Part shown: piece after piece, positions 17,094 to 26,275 of the stretch
How positions within the stretch are numbered: position 1 is the stretch's first letter
Layout: every line of letters begins with the position of its first letter
Origin: Streptomyces sp. DvalAA-14
GTDB taxonomy: Bacteria > Actinomycetota > Actinomycetes > Streptomycetales > Streptomycetaceae
Assembly (NCBI RefSeq): GCF_900091855.1
Contig: NZ_FMCH01000197.1
Span: 1-32,674 of the forward strand
Reading direction: 5' to 3'
Length of the DNA stretch: 32,674 nt
Made by a program: the position numbers and the translations under genes
Notes under the pieces: model-generated
Told to the model about the DNA's origin: nothing
The model's database searches: none
Seen by the model: only the letters and a program-made list of their open reading frames with translations

Positions 17094-18392
17094 ATGGCAC
17101 TGATCCAACCGGCACAGCCGGAGGCCGAAGAGCCCGGCCGCGAGCCCGGCCGCAGGCGCCGGGTCGCACGGTACGCCGTGCCCGTCGCGGTGGCCGGCGT
17201 CGCCGCGGCCACCATCAGCCTCGTCCCGGCGCTGGCCGACGCCGGCGACCCCTCGCTGCCCTCGGTCACCGCGCAGCAGTTGCTCACCAAGATCGCCGCG
17301 TCCGACACCCGGACGGTGAACGGCACGGTCAAGATCACCACCGACCTGGGGCTGCCCTCGGCACTGTCCGGCGGCGGTGGTCTCCTCGGCGGCGCGGCGC
17401 CGTCCGGCCTGCCCGGGCTCGGCTCCGGCGGCGGATCGCCGGCCGATCCGCAGGCCCAGCTGCCCCAACTGCTCATCGGCTCGCACCAGCTGCATGTCGC
17501 GGCCGACGGCCCCGACCGGCAGAAGCTCTCGGTCATCGAGCCGGCCGCCGAGTACAGCGTCATCCACAACGGCAGCCAGCTGTGGGCCTACGACAGCAAG
17601 TCGAACCAGGCCTTCCACCAGACCCTGCCGCAGCAGGCCAGCGCCCAGCCCCGGCAGCAGCCGCCGGCGGACTACCCGGCCACGCCGCAGGCCGCCGCCC
17701 AGGACATCCTCAAGGCCGCCGACGGCACCGCCGCCATCACGGTGGACGGCACCGCCCGGGTGGCCGGCCGCAGCGCCTACCAGCTGCTGATCACCCCGCA
17801 GCACGCCGACACCACCACCGTCGGCTCGGTCCGGATCGCGGTGGACGCCGCGACCGGAGTGCCGCTGCGCCTCACCCTGACGCCCAGGAGCGGCGGCAAA
17901 GCCGTCTTCGACGTCGCCTTCACCAAGGTCAGCTTCGCCCAACCCGCCGCCGGCACCTTCGACTTCACCCCCGGCAAGGGCGTCAAGGTGACGCAGGGCG
18001 GCGCGGACGCGAAGGCGGCACCCGGCCGCACCACCGGCGCCGGCCGGCCGCAGGACGCACCGCGGGCCGAGCCCACCGTCCTCGGCCAGGGGTGGGACTC
18101 GATCGCGGTGATCAAGACCGGCGGCGGCCTGCCGTCCGGCCCCGCCAAAACCGGCGCCGGGACGCCCCTGCTGGGCAAGGGCGCGGCCGGCAAGGACCAG
18201 GCCGGCGCGGGCGCCCAGTCGCTGCTCGACAGCCTCGGCAAGAAGGTCAGCGGCCGTTACGGCACCGGCACCCTCGTCAGCACCCGCCTGGTCAACGCAC
18301 TGCTCACCGACGACGGCACGCTCTACGTCGGCGCGGTCAGCCCGTCCGCGCTGACCGCCGCGGCGACTTCCGTGTCGAACGCCACCAAGTAG
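17094..18392 (+). CDS. Membrane-anchored LolA/RseB-like protein
   Basis: The 432-residue product begins with a basic stretch (GRRRRVARY) and one hydrophobic segment at about residues 28-50 ending PALADA, so it is anchored or secreted. The rest looks like a LolA/LolB/RseB-type half-barrel (DUF2092-like): VTAQQLLTKIAASDTRTVNG, then LHVAADGPDRQKL, TVDGTARVAGRSAYQLLI and VRIAVDAATGVPLRL. No lipobox cysteine is present. Gly/Pro-rich inserts lie near residues 90-120 and 300-370. The ATG at 17094 has GGAGGAAAC just upstream. Only five bases separate it from the ABC ATPase, so the three genes are probably one operon. It may bind lipid or sense the envelope; the real role is unknown. Confidence 0.75.
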   Translation: MALIQPAQPEAEEPGREPGRRRRVARYAVPVAVAGVAAATISLVPALADAGDPSLPSVTAQQLLTKIAASDTRTVNGTVKITTDLGLPSALSGGGGLLGGAAPSGLPGLGSGGGSPADPQAQLPQLLIGSHQLHVAADGPDRQKLSVIEPAAEYSVIHNGSQLWAYDSKSNQAFHQTLPQQASAQPRQQPPADYPATPQAAAQDILKAADGTAAITVDGTARVAGRSAYQLLITPQHADTTTVGSVRIAVDAATGVPLRLTLTPRSGGKAVFDVAFTKVSFAQPAAGTFDFTPGKGVKVTQGGADAKAAPGRTTGAGRPQDAPRAEPTVLGQGWDSIAVIKTGGGLPSGPAKTGAGTPLLGKGAAGKDQAGAGAQSLLDSLGKKVSGRYGTGTLVSTRLVNALLTDDGTLYVGAVSPSALTAAATSVSNATK

Positions 18393-18397
18393 CTCCG

Positions 18398-19345
18398 GTG
18401 GACACACGCGCCGAGGTGGTGATCGAGACCCGGGGTCTGGCCAAGCGGTACCGCGGCACGCTCGCCGTGGACGGCCTGGACCTGCGGGTGCCGCGCGGCA
18501 GCGTGTTCGGCTTCCTCGGGCCCAACGGCTCGGGGAAGACCACCACGATCAGGATGCTGCTGGGCCTGATCGCACCGACGGCCGGCAGCGCCAGCCTGCT
18601 CGGCCGTCCGATGCCGGCCGCCGCCCGGTCCGTGCTGCCCGAGGTCGGTGCGCTCATCGAGGGCCCGGCCCTGTACGGCTTCCTGTCCGGCCGGGACAAT
18701 CTGCTGCGGTTCGACGCCGCCGACCCCACCGCCGACCCCCGCACCCGGCCGGCCCGGGTCGGGGCGGCGTTGGACCGGGTGGGGCTGACCGCGGCGGCGG
18801 CCAAGAAGGCGAAGGCCTACTCGCTGGGCATGAAACAGCGCCTCGGCCTGGCCGCCGCCCTGTTGCAGCCGCGCGAACTGCTGGTCCTCGACGAGCCGAC
18901 CAACGGCCTGGACCCGCAGGGCATGCGGGAGATCCGCGCCCTGGTCAGAGAGCTGGCCGCGGACGGCACCACCGTCTTCCTGTCCTCGCACCTGCTGGAC
19001 GAGATCGAGCAGGTGTGCACGCACGCGGCAGTGATGGCCCGCGGCCGGCTGATCACCCAGGGGCCGGTCGCGGAGCTGTCCGCCGGCGCGCGGGGCCGGC
19101 TGGCGGTCGGCACCCCGGATCCGGAGCGGGCCGCGAAGGTGCTGGCGGCCCACGGCGTACGGGAACTGGCCACGGCGGGGGAGCGGATCACCGGCGTGCT
19201 GCCCGAGGACCCGCCCGACCTGGCGGAGCTGAACGCGGCGCTGGTCGCGGCCGGTGTCCCGGTCCGGGCCTTCGGTCTGGAGCGGGCCTCCCTGGAGGAC
19301 GCGTTCGTGGCGTTGACGGGGGAGGGTTTCGATGTCGCGGGCTGA
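18398..19345 (+). CDS. ABC transporter ATP-binding protein (exporter type)
   Basis: The 315-residue product is an ABC ATPase of the multidrug/CcmA-like export group (DrrA/NatA type). Walker A is GPNGSGKTTT (41-50), the signature is YSLGMKQRLGLA (141-152, SLGMK in place of LSGGQ, as often in this group) and Walker B is LLVLDEPTNGLD (161-172), followed by SSHLLDEIEQVC. The C-terminal 90 residues form the regulatory extension of this family. GTG 18398 is five bases after the preceding stop; no good ribosome binding site is visible, so translation may depend on coupling. Its stop overlaps the permease start by 14 bases. Confidence 0.92.
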   Translation: MDTRAEVVIETRGLAKRYRGTLAVDGLDLRVPRGSVFGFLGPNGSGKTTTIRMLLGLIAPTAGSASLLGRPMPAAARSVLPEVGALIEGPALYGFLSGRDNLLRFDAADPTADPRTRPARVGAALDRVGLTAAAAKKAKAYSLGMKQRLGLAAALLQPRELLVLDEPTNGLDPQGMREIRALVRELAADGTTVFLSSHLLDEIEQVCTHAAVMARGRLITQGPVAELSAGARGRLAVGTPDPERAAKVLAAHGVRELATAGERITGVLPEDPPDLAELNAALVAAGVPVRAFGLERASLEDAFVALTGEGFDVAG

Positions 19346-20264
19346 GCTCGACCGCGCCGCGGCCGGTCCGGACGACGGCGCGCCGCCGCCCCCGGCCCGC
19401 GCCGCGGCCGTCCGGGCCCCTCGGCTGTGGTGGTCGCTCGGGCTGTTCCGGTCCGAGCTGGTGACGGTCTTCCGCCGCTGGCGCACCCTGGCCCTGCTCG
19501 CGGTGCTGGCGGCCGTGCCGCTGCTGGTCGGCATCGCGGTGCGCATCGAGACCGGCGACGGCGGCTCGGCCGGCCGGGGCGGCGACGGAGGCGGCCCGGC
19601 GTTCCTCACACAGGTCAGCAACAATGGCCTGTTCCTGACCTTCGCCTCGCTGGCCGCGACCTTGCCGTTCTTCCTGCCGATGGCAGTCGGCGTGATCGCG
19701 GGCGACTCGGTGGCCGGTGAGGCGGCCGGCGGCACCCTGCGCTATCTGCTGGTCGCGCCGGCCGGCCGGACCCGGCTGCTGCTGGTCAAGTTCGCCTCGG
19801 TGCTCGTCTTCTGTCTGGCCGGCACCCTGGTGGTGGCGGTGTCCGGGCTGGTCGTCGGTGTCGCCCTGTTCCCGGTCGGCGACGTCACCACCCTGTCCGG
19901 TACGACCATCCCGCTGTCCGAGGGCATGCTGCGGGGGTTGCTGATCGCTGTCCTGGTCGCGGCCTCCCTGATCGGACTGGCGGCGCTCGGCCTGTTCATC
20001 TCCACCCTCACCGACAGCGCGATCGGGGCGATGGCGGGCACCGTGGGCCTGTTGATCACCCTGCAGATCGTCGACAGCATCCCGCAACTGCACGCCGTGC
20101 AGCCCTATCTCTTCCCGCACTACTGGCTGAGCTTCGCCGATGTGCTGCGCGACCCCGTGCAGTGGGGCGGCATCGCCAGGAACCTGGGTCTGCAGGCCGT
20201 CTACGCGGCGGTGTTCGGCTCGGCGGCCTGGGCCCGGCTCACCAGCCGGGACGTCACGGCCTGA
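19332..20264 (+). CDS. ABC-2 type transporter permease
   Basis: The 310-residue product has six predicted membrane helices, including the first after residue 50 (LALLAVLAAVPLLVGIAV), and the ABC-2 family pattern GDSVAGEAAGGTLRYLLVAP, a coupling-loop region between helices two and three. The hydrophilic N terminus is Ala/Pro-rich. With the ATPase it would form a dimeric exporter; the substrate is unknown. ATG 19332 lies inside the ATPase gene with GAGGG before it. Its last 11 bases overlap the convergent rarD gene. Confidence 0.9.
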   Translation: MSRAELDRAAAGPDDGAPPPPARAAAVRAPRLWWSLGLFRSELVTVFRRWRTLALLAVLAAVPLLVGIAVRIETGDGGSAGRGGDGGGPAFLTQVSNNGLFLTFASLAATLPFFLPMAVGVIAGDSVAGEAAGGTLRYLLVAPAGRTRLLLVKFASVLVFCLAGTLVVAVSGLVVGVALFPVGDVTTLSGTTIPLSEGMLRGLLIAVLVAASLIGLAALGLFISTLTDSAIGAMAGTVGLLITLQIVDSIPQLHAVQPYLFPHYWLSFADVLRDPVQWGGIARNLGLQAVYAAVFGSAAWARLTSRDVTA

Positions 20265-21288
20265 GGAAGGGCTGCTGACCGGTCGCCGGCTCGGGCGCAG
20301 GCTCCGATGCCGATGCCGATGCCGATGCCGAAGCCGAAGCCACCGGGTCGGTCGCCGGCGCGGTCGCGGCTGCCGCCGCCGCCGTCGCCGCCGTCGCCGC
20401 CAGTGCGACATGGGTGCGGCGGGCGGTCCGCAGCGCGTCCCAGGTGAGCAGGACGAGCGCGGCCCAGACCAGCAGGAAGCCGGCCCAGCGCTCCGGGGGC
20501 ATCTGCTCGTGGAAGTGGAGGACACCGATCAGGAACTGGAAGATCGGCGCCACGTACTGCATCAGGCCGATCGTGCTGAGCGGCAGCCGGGTCGCGGACA
20601 TGCCGAAGCAGATGAGCGGTATCGCGGTGACCAGCCCGCAGGCGGCCAGCAGCGAGGCGTGGCCGGGCCCGTGGTCGGTGAAGGTCGAGTCGCCGCGGGC
20701 GCCCAGCACCAGCAGGAAGACCAGCGCCGGCAGGAACTGCACGGAGGTCTCCGCGGCCAGCGACTCCAGCCCGCCCATCGCGATCTTCTTCTTGACCAGG
20801 CCGTAGATGCCGAAGGAGAAGGCGAGGGTGAGCGCGATCCACGGCAGCCGGCCGTAGCCGATGGTGAGCACCACCACCGAGAGCGCCCCGATGCCGACCG
20901 CCACCCATTGCACCGGCCGCAGCCGCTCGTGCAGCACCAGCACGCCCAGCGCGATCGTCACCAGCGGGTTGATGAAGTAGCCGAGCGCCGTCTCCACCAC
21001 ATGGCCGGAGTTGACGCCCCAGATGTACATGCCCCAGTTCACCGACACCACGACGGCCGCGAGCGCCACCAGGGCGAGCCGCTTCGGCTGCCGGACCAAC
21101 TCGCCCAGCCACGCCCAGCGCCGCAGCACCAGCAGGATGGCGGCGACCACGACCAGCGACCACACCATCCGGTGAGCCAGGATCTCCAGTGAGCCGGCCG
21201 GTTTCAGCAGCGGCCAGTACAACGGGAACAGGCCCCACAAGCCGTAAGCCGCGAAGCCGTACACCAGACCCGTACGCTGCTCGCCCAT
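20254..21288 (-). CDS. rarD: EamA family transporter RarD
   Basis: RarD proteins are ten-helix members of the drug/metabolite transporter superfamily; their substrate is poorly known. The 344-residue product carries two EamA repeats and the family phrases YGLWGLFPLYWPLL, SVNWGMYIWGVN, ETALGYFINPLV and LMQYVAPIFQFLIG. The C-terminal 55 residues are low in complexity, with poly-Ala/Thr followed by an Ala-Ser tract from a six-base repeat. I chose ATG 21288 because GGAGG lies eight bases upstream; an in-frame GTG at 21306 is less likely. Its 3' end overlaps the ABC permease gene tail to tail by 11 bases. Confidence 0.92.
   Translation of the reverse strand: MGEQRTGLVYGFAAYGLWGLFPLYWPLLKPAGSLEILAHRMVWSLVVVAAILLVLRRWAWLGELVRQPKRLALVALAAVVVSVNWGMYIWGVNSGHVVETALGYFINPLVTIALGVLVLHERLRPVQWVAVGIGALSVVVLTIGYGRLPWIALTLAFSFGIYGLVKKKIAMGGLESLAAETSVQFLPALVFLLVLGARGDSTFTDHGPGHASLLAACGLVTAIPLICFGMSATRLPLSTIGLMQYVAPIFQFLIGVLHFHEQMPPERWAGFLLVWAALVLLTWDALRTARRTHVALAATAATAAAAAATAPATDPVASASASASASASEPAPEPATGQQPFLRP
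20304..20339. repeat. Six tandem hexamers (4 x ccgatg, 2 x ccgaag) in the rarD tail
   Basis: Six consecutive six-base units cover 20304-20339. On the rarD strand they encode Ala-Ser repeats near the C terminus. The repeat keeps frame in multiples of six, so copy change would only alter tail length. Confidence 0.75.
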
Positions 21289-21353
21289 CCCCGGTTCCTC
21301 CCCCACGCGCCGCCGGCCGTCCCTCGACCGGTCCGACGGTAGCGGCGGCGGGT

Positions 21354-21395
21354 CGGCCTGTCATGTCTGTTCCACAGAACGGTCATGACAGGCCG
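21354..21395. promoter_or_regulatory. 12-bp inverted repeat between the NmrA-like gene and rarD (operator or terminator)
   Basis: CGGCCTGTCATG (21354-21365) and CATGACAGGCCG (21384-21395) are exact inverted repeats; inside the 18-base loop GTTC (21369-21372) and GAAC (21377-21380) form another short dyad. It lies 48 bases past the NmrA-like gene stop and 66 bases before the rarD start, both on the minus strand, so it could end the first or control the second. Confidence 0.55.
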
Positions 21396-21443
21396 GTCCG
21401 AGGAGTCCGGATCCGGCCCGAGGAGTCCGGCCGGCCCGGCGCG

Positions 21444-22304
21444 TCAGCCCTTGAGCGCCGCCGCCACCGTCTCCCGCAGCGGCGTCGTGGGCCGGCCGAT
21501 CAGCCGGGCGAGGTTGCCGCTGGTCCCGGCCAGCAGGCCCAGCCCGATCGCCCGGTCCACGTCCACCAGCACATCGGCGAACGCCGCCGGCAGGCCCGCC
21601 CCCAGCAGCACCGCCCGGTAGTCCTCGGCGCTCACGTTCCGGTAGGCGATCTCCCGGCCGGTCAGCTCGCCGACCAGCGCCGCGTACTCGGCCAGGCTCC
21701 AGGCCGTGTCGCCGCTCAGCTCGTACGCCCGACCCTCGTGACCCTCGCCGGCCAGCACCACCGCGGCGGCGGCCGCGTAGTCGGCGCGGGCGGCCGAGGC
21801 GATCCGGCCGTCACCCGCGGCGGCGACCACCGCGCCGTGCTCCAGCACCGTCGGGAGATTCTGCGTGTAGACCTCGGTGTACCAGCCGTGGCGCAGGAAG
21901 ACGTACGACAGCCCGGAGGCCAGGACCAGCTGTTCGGTGGCCTTGTGCTCGTCGGCCAGCACGAAATCGGCGTCGGGCCCGCCGAGCGCCCCGGTGTAGG
22001 CCAGCAGCGCCACCCCGGCGCCCGCGGCCGCCTCCACCACCGCGTTGTGCTGCGGTATGCGCCGGCCCACCTCGCTCCCCGAGATGAGCAGCACCCGGTC
22101 ACCGGCCCGGAAGGCGTCCTTCAGGGTGGGCGGCTGGTCGTAGTCGGCGATCCGCAGTTCCACGCCCTGCGCGGCGAGGTCGGCGGCCTTGCCCGCGTCC
22201 CGCACCACCGCGGCGATCTCCCCGGCGGCGGTCCCGCGGGCCAGCAGTTCCGCGACGACCAGGCGGCCGAGATGCCCGCTGGCTCCGGTGACGACGATGC
22301 TCAT
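21444..22304 (-). CDS. NmrA/SDR-family NAD(P)H oxidoreductase, QorB-like
   Basis: The 286-residue product has an N-terminal Rossmann fold with VVTGASGHLGR (residues 4-14) for NADP binding and the family features SGSEVGRRIPQHN, AYTGALGG and RHGWYTEVYTQNL. It is close to the QorB/YtfG group, NADPH quinone reductases of atypical SDR type. No catalytic Tyr-x3-Lys is expected in this group. ATG 22304 has GGGAG seven bases upstream. The divergent neighbour is an HxlR/YtfH-type regulator, the same pairing as ytfG-ytfH in E. coli and qor2-qorR in Corynebacterium glutamicum, which supports an electrophile- or quinone-inducible reductase. Confidence 0.88.
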   Translation of the reverse strand: MSIVVTGASGHLGRLVVAELLARGTAAGEIAAVVRDAGKAADLAAQGVELRIADYDQPPTLKDAFRAGDRVLLISGSEVGRRIPQHNAVVEAAAGAGVALLAYTGALGGPDADFVLADEHKATEQLVLASGLSYVFLRHGWYTEVYTQNLPTVLEHGAVVAAAGDGRIASAARADYAAAAAVVLAGEGHEGRAYELSGDTAWSLAEYAALVGELTGREIAYRNVSAEDYRAVLLGAGLPAAFADVLVDVDRAIGLGLLAGTSGNLARLIGRPTTPLRETVAAALKG

Positions 22305-22411
22305 GATCTGCTCCCGTTGTGCGCTGATGTACGGCGCTGCCGTACCTGCGTCCGCCGCTTTCCGGGCATGCCCCGTGCTTCCCGTGCGGCGGCATCCACC
22401 GTAACCTGCGC

Positions 22412-22453
22412 ACTATCCCGGGGATAGTACCCACCTTGGAGTAGGGTACGTAC
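22412..22453. promoter_or_regulatory. Operator-like dyads in the divergent NmrA/hxlR promoter region
   Basis: A perfect dyad ACTATCCCGGGGATAGT lies at 22412-22428 (8-bp arms, one-base centre). A second inverted repeat, GTACCC (22427-22432) with GGGTAC (22444-22449), partly overlaps it, and the palindrome GTACGTAC (22446-22453) abuts the hxlR ATG. The minus-strand reading of the first dyad also holds TACTAT, a fair -10. A binding site for the adjacent HxlR-family protein is likely by position. Confidence 0.65.
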
Positions 22454-22807
22454 ATGAAAGTAATCTGCCCGGAGCGAGCCGTCCTGGAGCACCTCACCAG
22501 CCGCTGGGGCGTCCTGGCGCTGATCGCCCTGCTGGACGGCACCCGCCGGTTCAGCGAACTGCGCCGGGAGATCGGCGGGGTGAGCGAGAAGATGCTCACC
22601 CAGACGCTGCGCACCCTGGAGCGGGACGGCTTCGTCCGCCGGCAGGCCCGCCCGGTGATCCCGCCCCACGTCGACTACGCCCTCACTCCGCTCGGCGAGC
22701 AGGCCGCCCGCCAGGTCCGGGCGCTGTCCCGGTGGACCGAGGAGCACGTACCGCAGGTGGTGGCGGCCCGGGAGGAGTACGACGCCCGGACGGCGACGGC
22801 GGGTTAG
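22454..22807 (+). CDS. HxlR (DUF24) family regulator, probably redox sensing
   Basis: The 117-residue product is a winged-helix HxlR protein. It has the start MKVICPE, the helix-turn-helix core LTSRWGVLALIALLDGTRRFSELRR and EKMLTQTLRTLERDGFVRR, with the wing PPHVDYALTPLGE. A single cysteine at residue 5 fits the conserved N-terminal redox cysteine seen in YodB/QorR-type members. It probably represses the divergent NmrA-like reductase and itself. ATG 22454 has only GGAG twelve bases upstream, and its start is tight against a palindrome. The C-terminal tail is short and charged. Confidence 0.9.
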   Translation: MKVICPERAVLEHLTSRWGVLALIALLDGTRRFSELRREIGGVSEKMLTQTLRTLERDGFVRRQARPVIPPHVDYALTPLGEQAARQVRALSRWTEEHVPQVVAAREEYDARTATAG

Positions 22808-22814
22808 CGGCGCC

Positions 22815-22892
22815 CCGGCCGGTCACCCCGGCCGGTCACCCCGGCCGGTCACCCCGGCCGGTCACCCCGGCCGGTCACCCCGGCCGGTCACC
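22815..22892. repeat. Six perfect tandem copies of a 13-bp unit
   Basis: The unit CCGGCCGGTCACC occurs six times with no mismatch at 22815-22827, 22828-22840, 22841-22853, 22854-22866, 22867-22879 and 22880-22892. It lies right after the hxlR stop. Each unit contains the palindrome CCGGCCGG and the near-dyad GGTCACC, so the array can fold on itself. There are no spacers, so it is not a CRISPR. Confidence 0.9.
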
Positions 22893-22910
22893 GGGTTCGA
22901 GAACCCGGTG
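22889..22910. terminator. Hairpin after the 13-bp array
   Basis: CACCGGGTT (22889-22897) and AACCCGGTG (22902-22910) form a 9-bp stem with a cgag loop. It lies 80 bases after hxlR and probably ends its transcript. It reuses the last bases of the repeat array. Confidence 0.6.
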
Positions 22911-22929
22911 GCGGACATGCGGACGCGGC

Positions 22930-22964
22930 GATGCCCGGCCCGGAGACATCCCGGACCGGGCATC
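22930..22964. terminator. Hairpin in the hxlR/korB convergent gap
   Basis: GATGCCCGG (22930-22938) and CCGGGCATC (22956-22964) form a 9-bp stem, extended inside by about four more pairs after one mismatch. It is 66 bases past the korB stop on the minus strand and is the best candidate terminator of korAB; it can also act on hxlR. Confidence 0.65.
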
Positions 22965-23029
22965 ATGCCGTCGGCGTCGGCGTCCGCGTCGGCGCGTACC
23001 GACCCGCGTACCGACCGCGTACCGCTGCC

Positions 23030-24098
<1,069 letters not shown>

Positions 24099-24112
<14 letters not shown>

Positions 24113-26093
24113 GCTTCTCAACCCCTCCCATACCGGGGACGTCATCGCTGACGCCCGCGCTCAGTTCGGTGATGGCCGTGGCCAACTGCTCGGCCTTGAA
24201 CGGCAGTCCGGTGACCTGGTTGTACGACAGCGCGTCCACCAGGTACTTGGCCCGCAGCAGATGCGCCAGCTGGCCCAGGTTCATCTCCGGCACGATGACC
24301 CGCTCGTAGGCCGCCAGCACACTGCCGAGGTTGGCGGGGAAGGGGTTGAGATTCCGCAGATGCGCCTGCGCGACCCGGCCGCCCCCGGCCCGGATGCGCC
24401 GCACCGCCGCGGTGATCGGCCCGTAGGTCGAGCCCCAGCCCAGCACCAGCGTGGTCGCCGAACCGTCCGGGTCGTCCACCGCCACGTCCGGCACCGTGAT
24501 GCCGTCGATCTTGGCCTGCCGGGTGCGGACCATGAAGTCGTGGTTGGCCGGGTCGTAGCTGATGTTGCCCGTACCGTCCTGCTTCTCGATCCCGCCGATC
24601 CGGTGCTCGAGCCCCGGCGTGCCGGGCACGGCCCACGGCCGCGCGAGCGTCTGCGGGTCGCGCAGGTAGGGCCAGAAGGACTCGGTGCCGTCCTCGGCGG
24701 TGTGATTGGGACCGGAGGCGAACCGCACCCGCAGGTCCGGCAGTTCGGCGGTGTCCGGGACCCGCCATGGCTCCGAGCCGTTGGCCAGGTACCCGTCCGA
24801 CAGCAGCAGCACCGGAGTGCGGTAGGTGACCGCGATCCGGGCCGCCTCCAGCGCCGCGTCGAAGCAGTCCGCGGCGGTGGCGGGCGCCACGATCGGCACC
24901 GGCGCCTCGCCGTTGCGCCCGTACATCGCCTGCAGCAGGTCCGCCTGCTCGGTCTTCGTCGGCATGCCGGTGGACGGACCGCCGCGCTGGATGTCCACGA
25001 TCAGCAGCGGCAGCTCCAGGCTGACCGCCAGCCCGATCGTCTCCGACTTCAGCGCGACGCCGGGCCCGGACGTCGTCGTCACCGCCAGCGAGCCGCCGAA
25101 AGCGGCCCCCAGCGCGGCGCCGATCGCGGCGATCTCGTCCTCCGCCTGGAAGGTGCGCACGCCGAAGTTCTTGTGCTTCGACAGTTCGTGCAGGATGTCG
25201 GAGGCCGGGGTGATCGGGTAGGAGCCCAGGAACAGCGGCAGCCCGCTCTGGGTGGCCGCGGCGATCAGGCCGTAGGACAGCGCCAGGTTTCCGGAGATGT
25301 TCCGGTAGACGCCGGCCGGGAAGGCCGAGGAGGCCGGCTGCACCTCGTAGGAGACCGCGAAGTCCTCGGTGGTCTCGCCGAAGTTCCAGCCCGCCCGGAA
25401 GGCGGTGACATTCGCCTCCGCGATGTCCGGCTTCTTGGCGAACTTCTTCCGCAGGAACGCCTCGGTGCCCTGCGTCGGCCGGTGGTACATCCAGGAGAGC
25501 AGGCCGAGCGCGAACATGTTCTTGGCCCGCTCGGCGTCCTTCCGGGCCAGCCCGGAGTCCTTCAGCGCCTCCAGCGTCAGGGTGGTCAGCGGAACCGGGT
25601 GCACCGAGTACCCGGTCAGCGTCTCGTCCTCCAGCGGGCTGGCCGGCCACCCGACCTTCGCCATCGCCCGCTTGGTGAACTCGTCGGTGTCGACGATGAT
25701 CTCCGCGCCCCGCGGCATGTCCCCGAGATTCGCCTTCAGCGCCGCCGGGTTCATGGCCACCAGGACGTCGGGCGCGTCGCCCGGCGTGAGGATGTCGTGG
25801 TCCGCGAAGTGCAACTGGAACGACGACACCCCGGGAAGGGTCCCCGCGGGCGCGCGGATCTCCGCCGGGAAGTTCGGCAGCGTGGAGAGATCGTTGCCGA
25901 ACGCCGCCGTCTCCGAGGTGAAGCGGTCCCCGGTCAACTGCATGCCGTCCCCGGAGTCCCCGGCGAACCGGATGATCACCCGGTCGAGCCGTTTGGTCTC
26001 CTTGGCGGGGTTGCGCTGTTCGCCCTGTCCGACCGCGGTGACGGGCGGATGACCTGCGCCTGCGCTAGTGGGGCTGCTGACCTGGCTGGTCAC
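24099..26093 (-). CDS. korA: 2-oxoglutarate:ferredoxin oxidoreductase, fused gamma-alpha subunit
   Basis: This 664-residue subunit has the gamma domain first (VIIRFAGDSGDGMQLTG, residues 39-54) and the alpha domain after it, with GSYPITPASDIL (290-301) that contacts the thiamine cofactor and FQAEDEIAAIGAALGAA. The delta, ferredoxin-like, domain is absent, so electrons leave through a separate ferredoxin. I chose the GTG at 26093 because GGGAGGT lies eight bases upstream; the frame is open to 26273, but with no ribosome binding site there. The first 35 residues are a Ser/Pro/Gly-rich leader. It precedes korB in the same operon. Confidence 0.94.
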
Positions 26094-26132
26094 TGAAACG
26101 GACCTCCCTCGGGGCGGCGACGTACCGGCCAT

Positions 26133-26166
26133 CGTACGTCGGTAAGGGTCGCCTTCCCCGTACGTC
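26133..26166. promoter_or_regulatory. Direct repeat CGTACGTC upstream of korAB
   Basis: CGTACGTC occurs at 26133-26140 and 26159-26166, 26 bases apart; both contain the palindrome CGTACG. On the minus strand TACGAT overlaps the nearer one and resembles a -10 element about 40 bases before the korA GTG. It is a candidate promoter and operator for korAB, without proof. Confidence 0.35.
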
Positions 26167-26222
26167 CCGGAATGTGGATCGAACGGGTCCACCGGAAGGG
26201 CCTCCGGACAGGACCGGCAAAA

Positions 26223-26253
26223 CGGCCGGGCGCCCGGCTGGAGCGCCCGGCCG
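26223..26253 (-). terminator. Hairpin after the response regulator gene
   Basis: CGGCCGGGCGC (26223-26233) and GCGCCCGGCCG (26243-26253) form an 11-bp stem with a nine-base loop. It begins 23 bases after the response regulator stop, on its downstream side, and should separate it from korAB. Confidence 0.75.
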
Positions 26254-26275
26254 CGGGGGCGGCCTGTCAACAAAG

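Noticed and set aside
22815..22892. CRISPR array
   Set aside because: Repeats are only 13 bp, directly adjacent with no spacers, and no cas genes are near.
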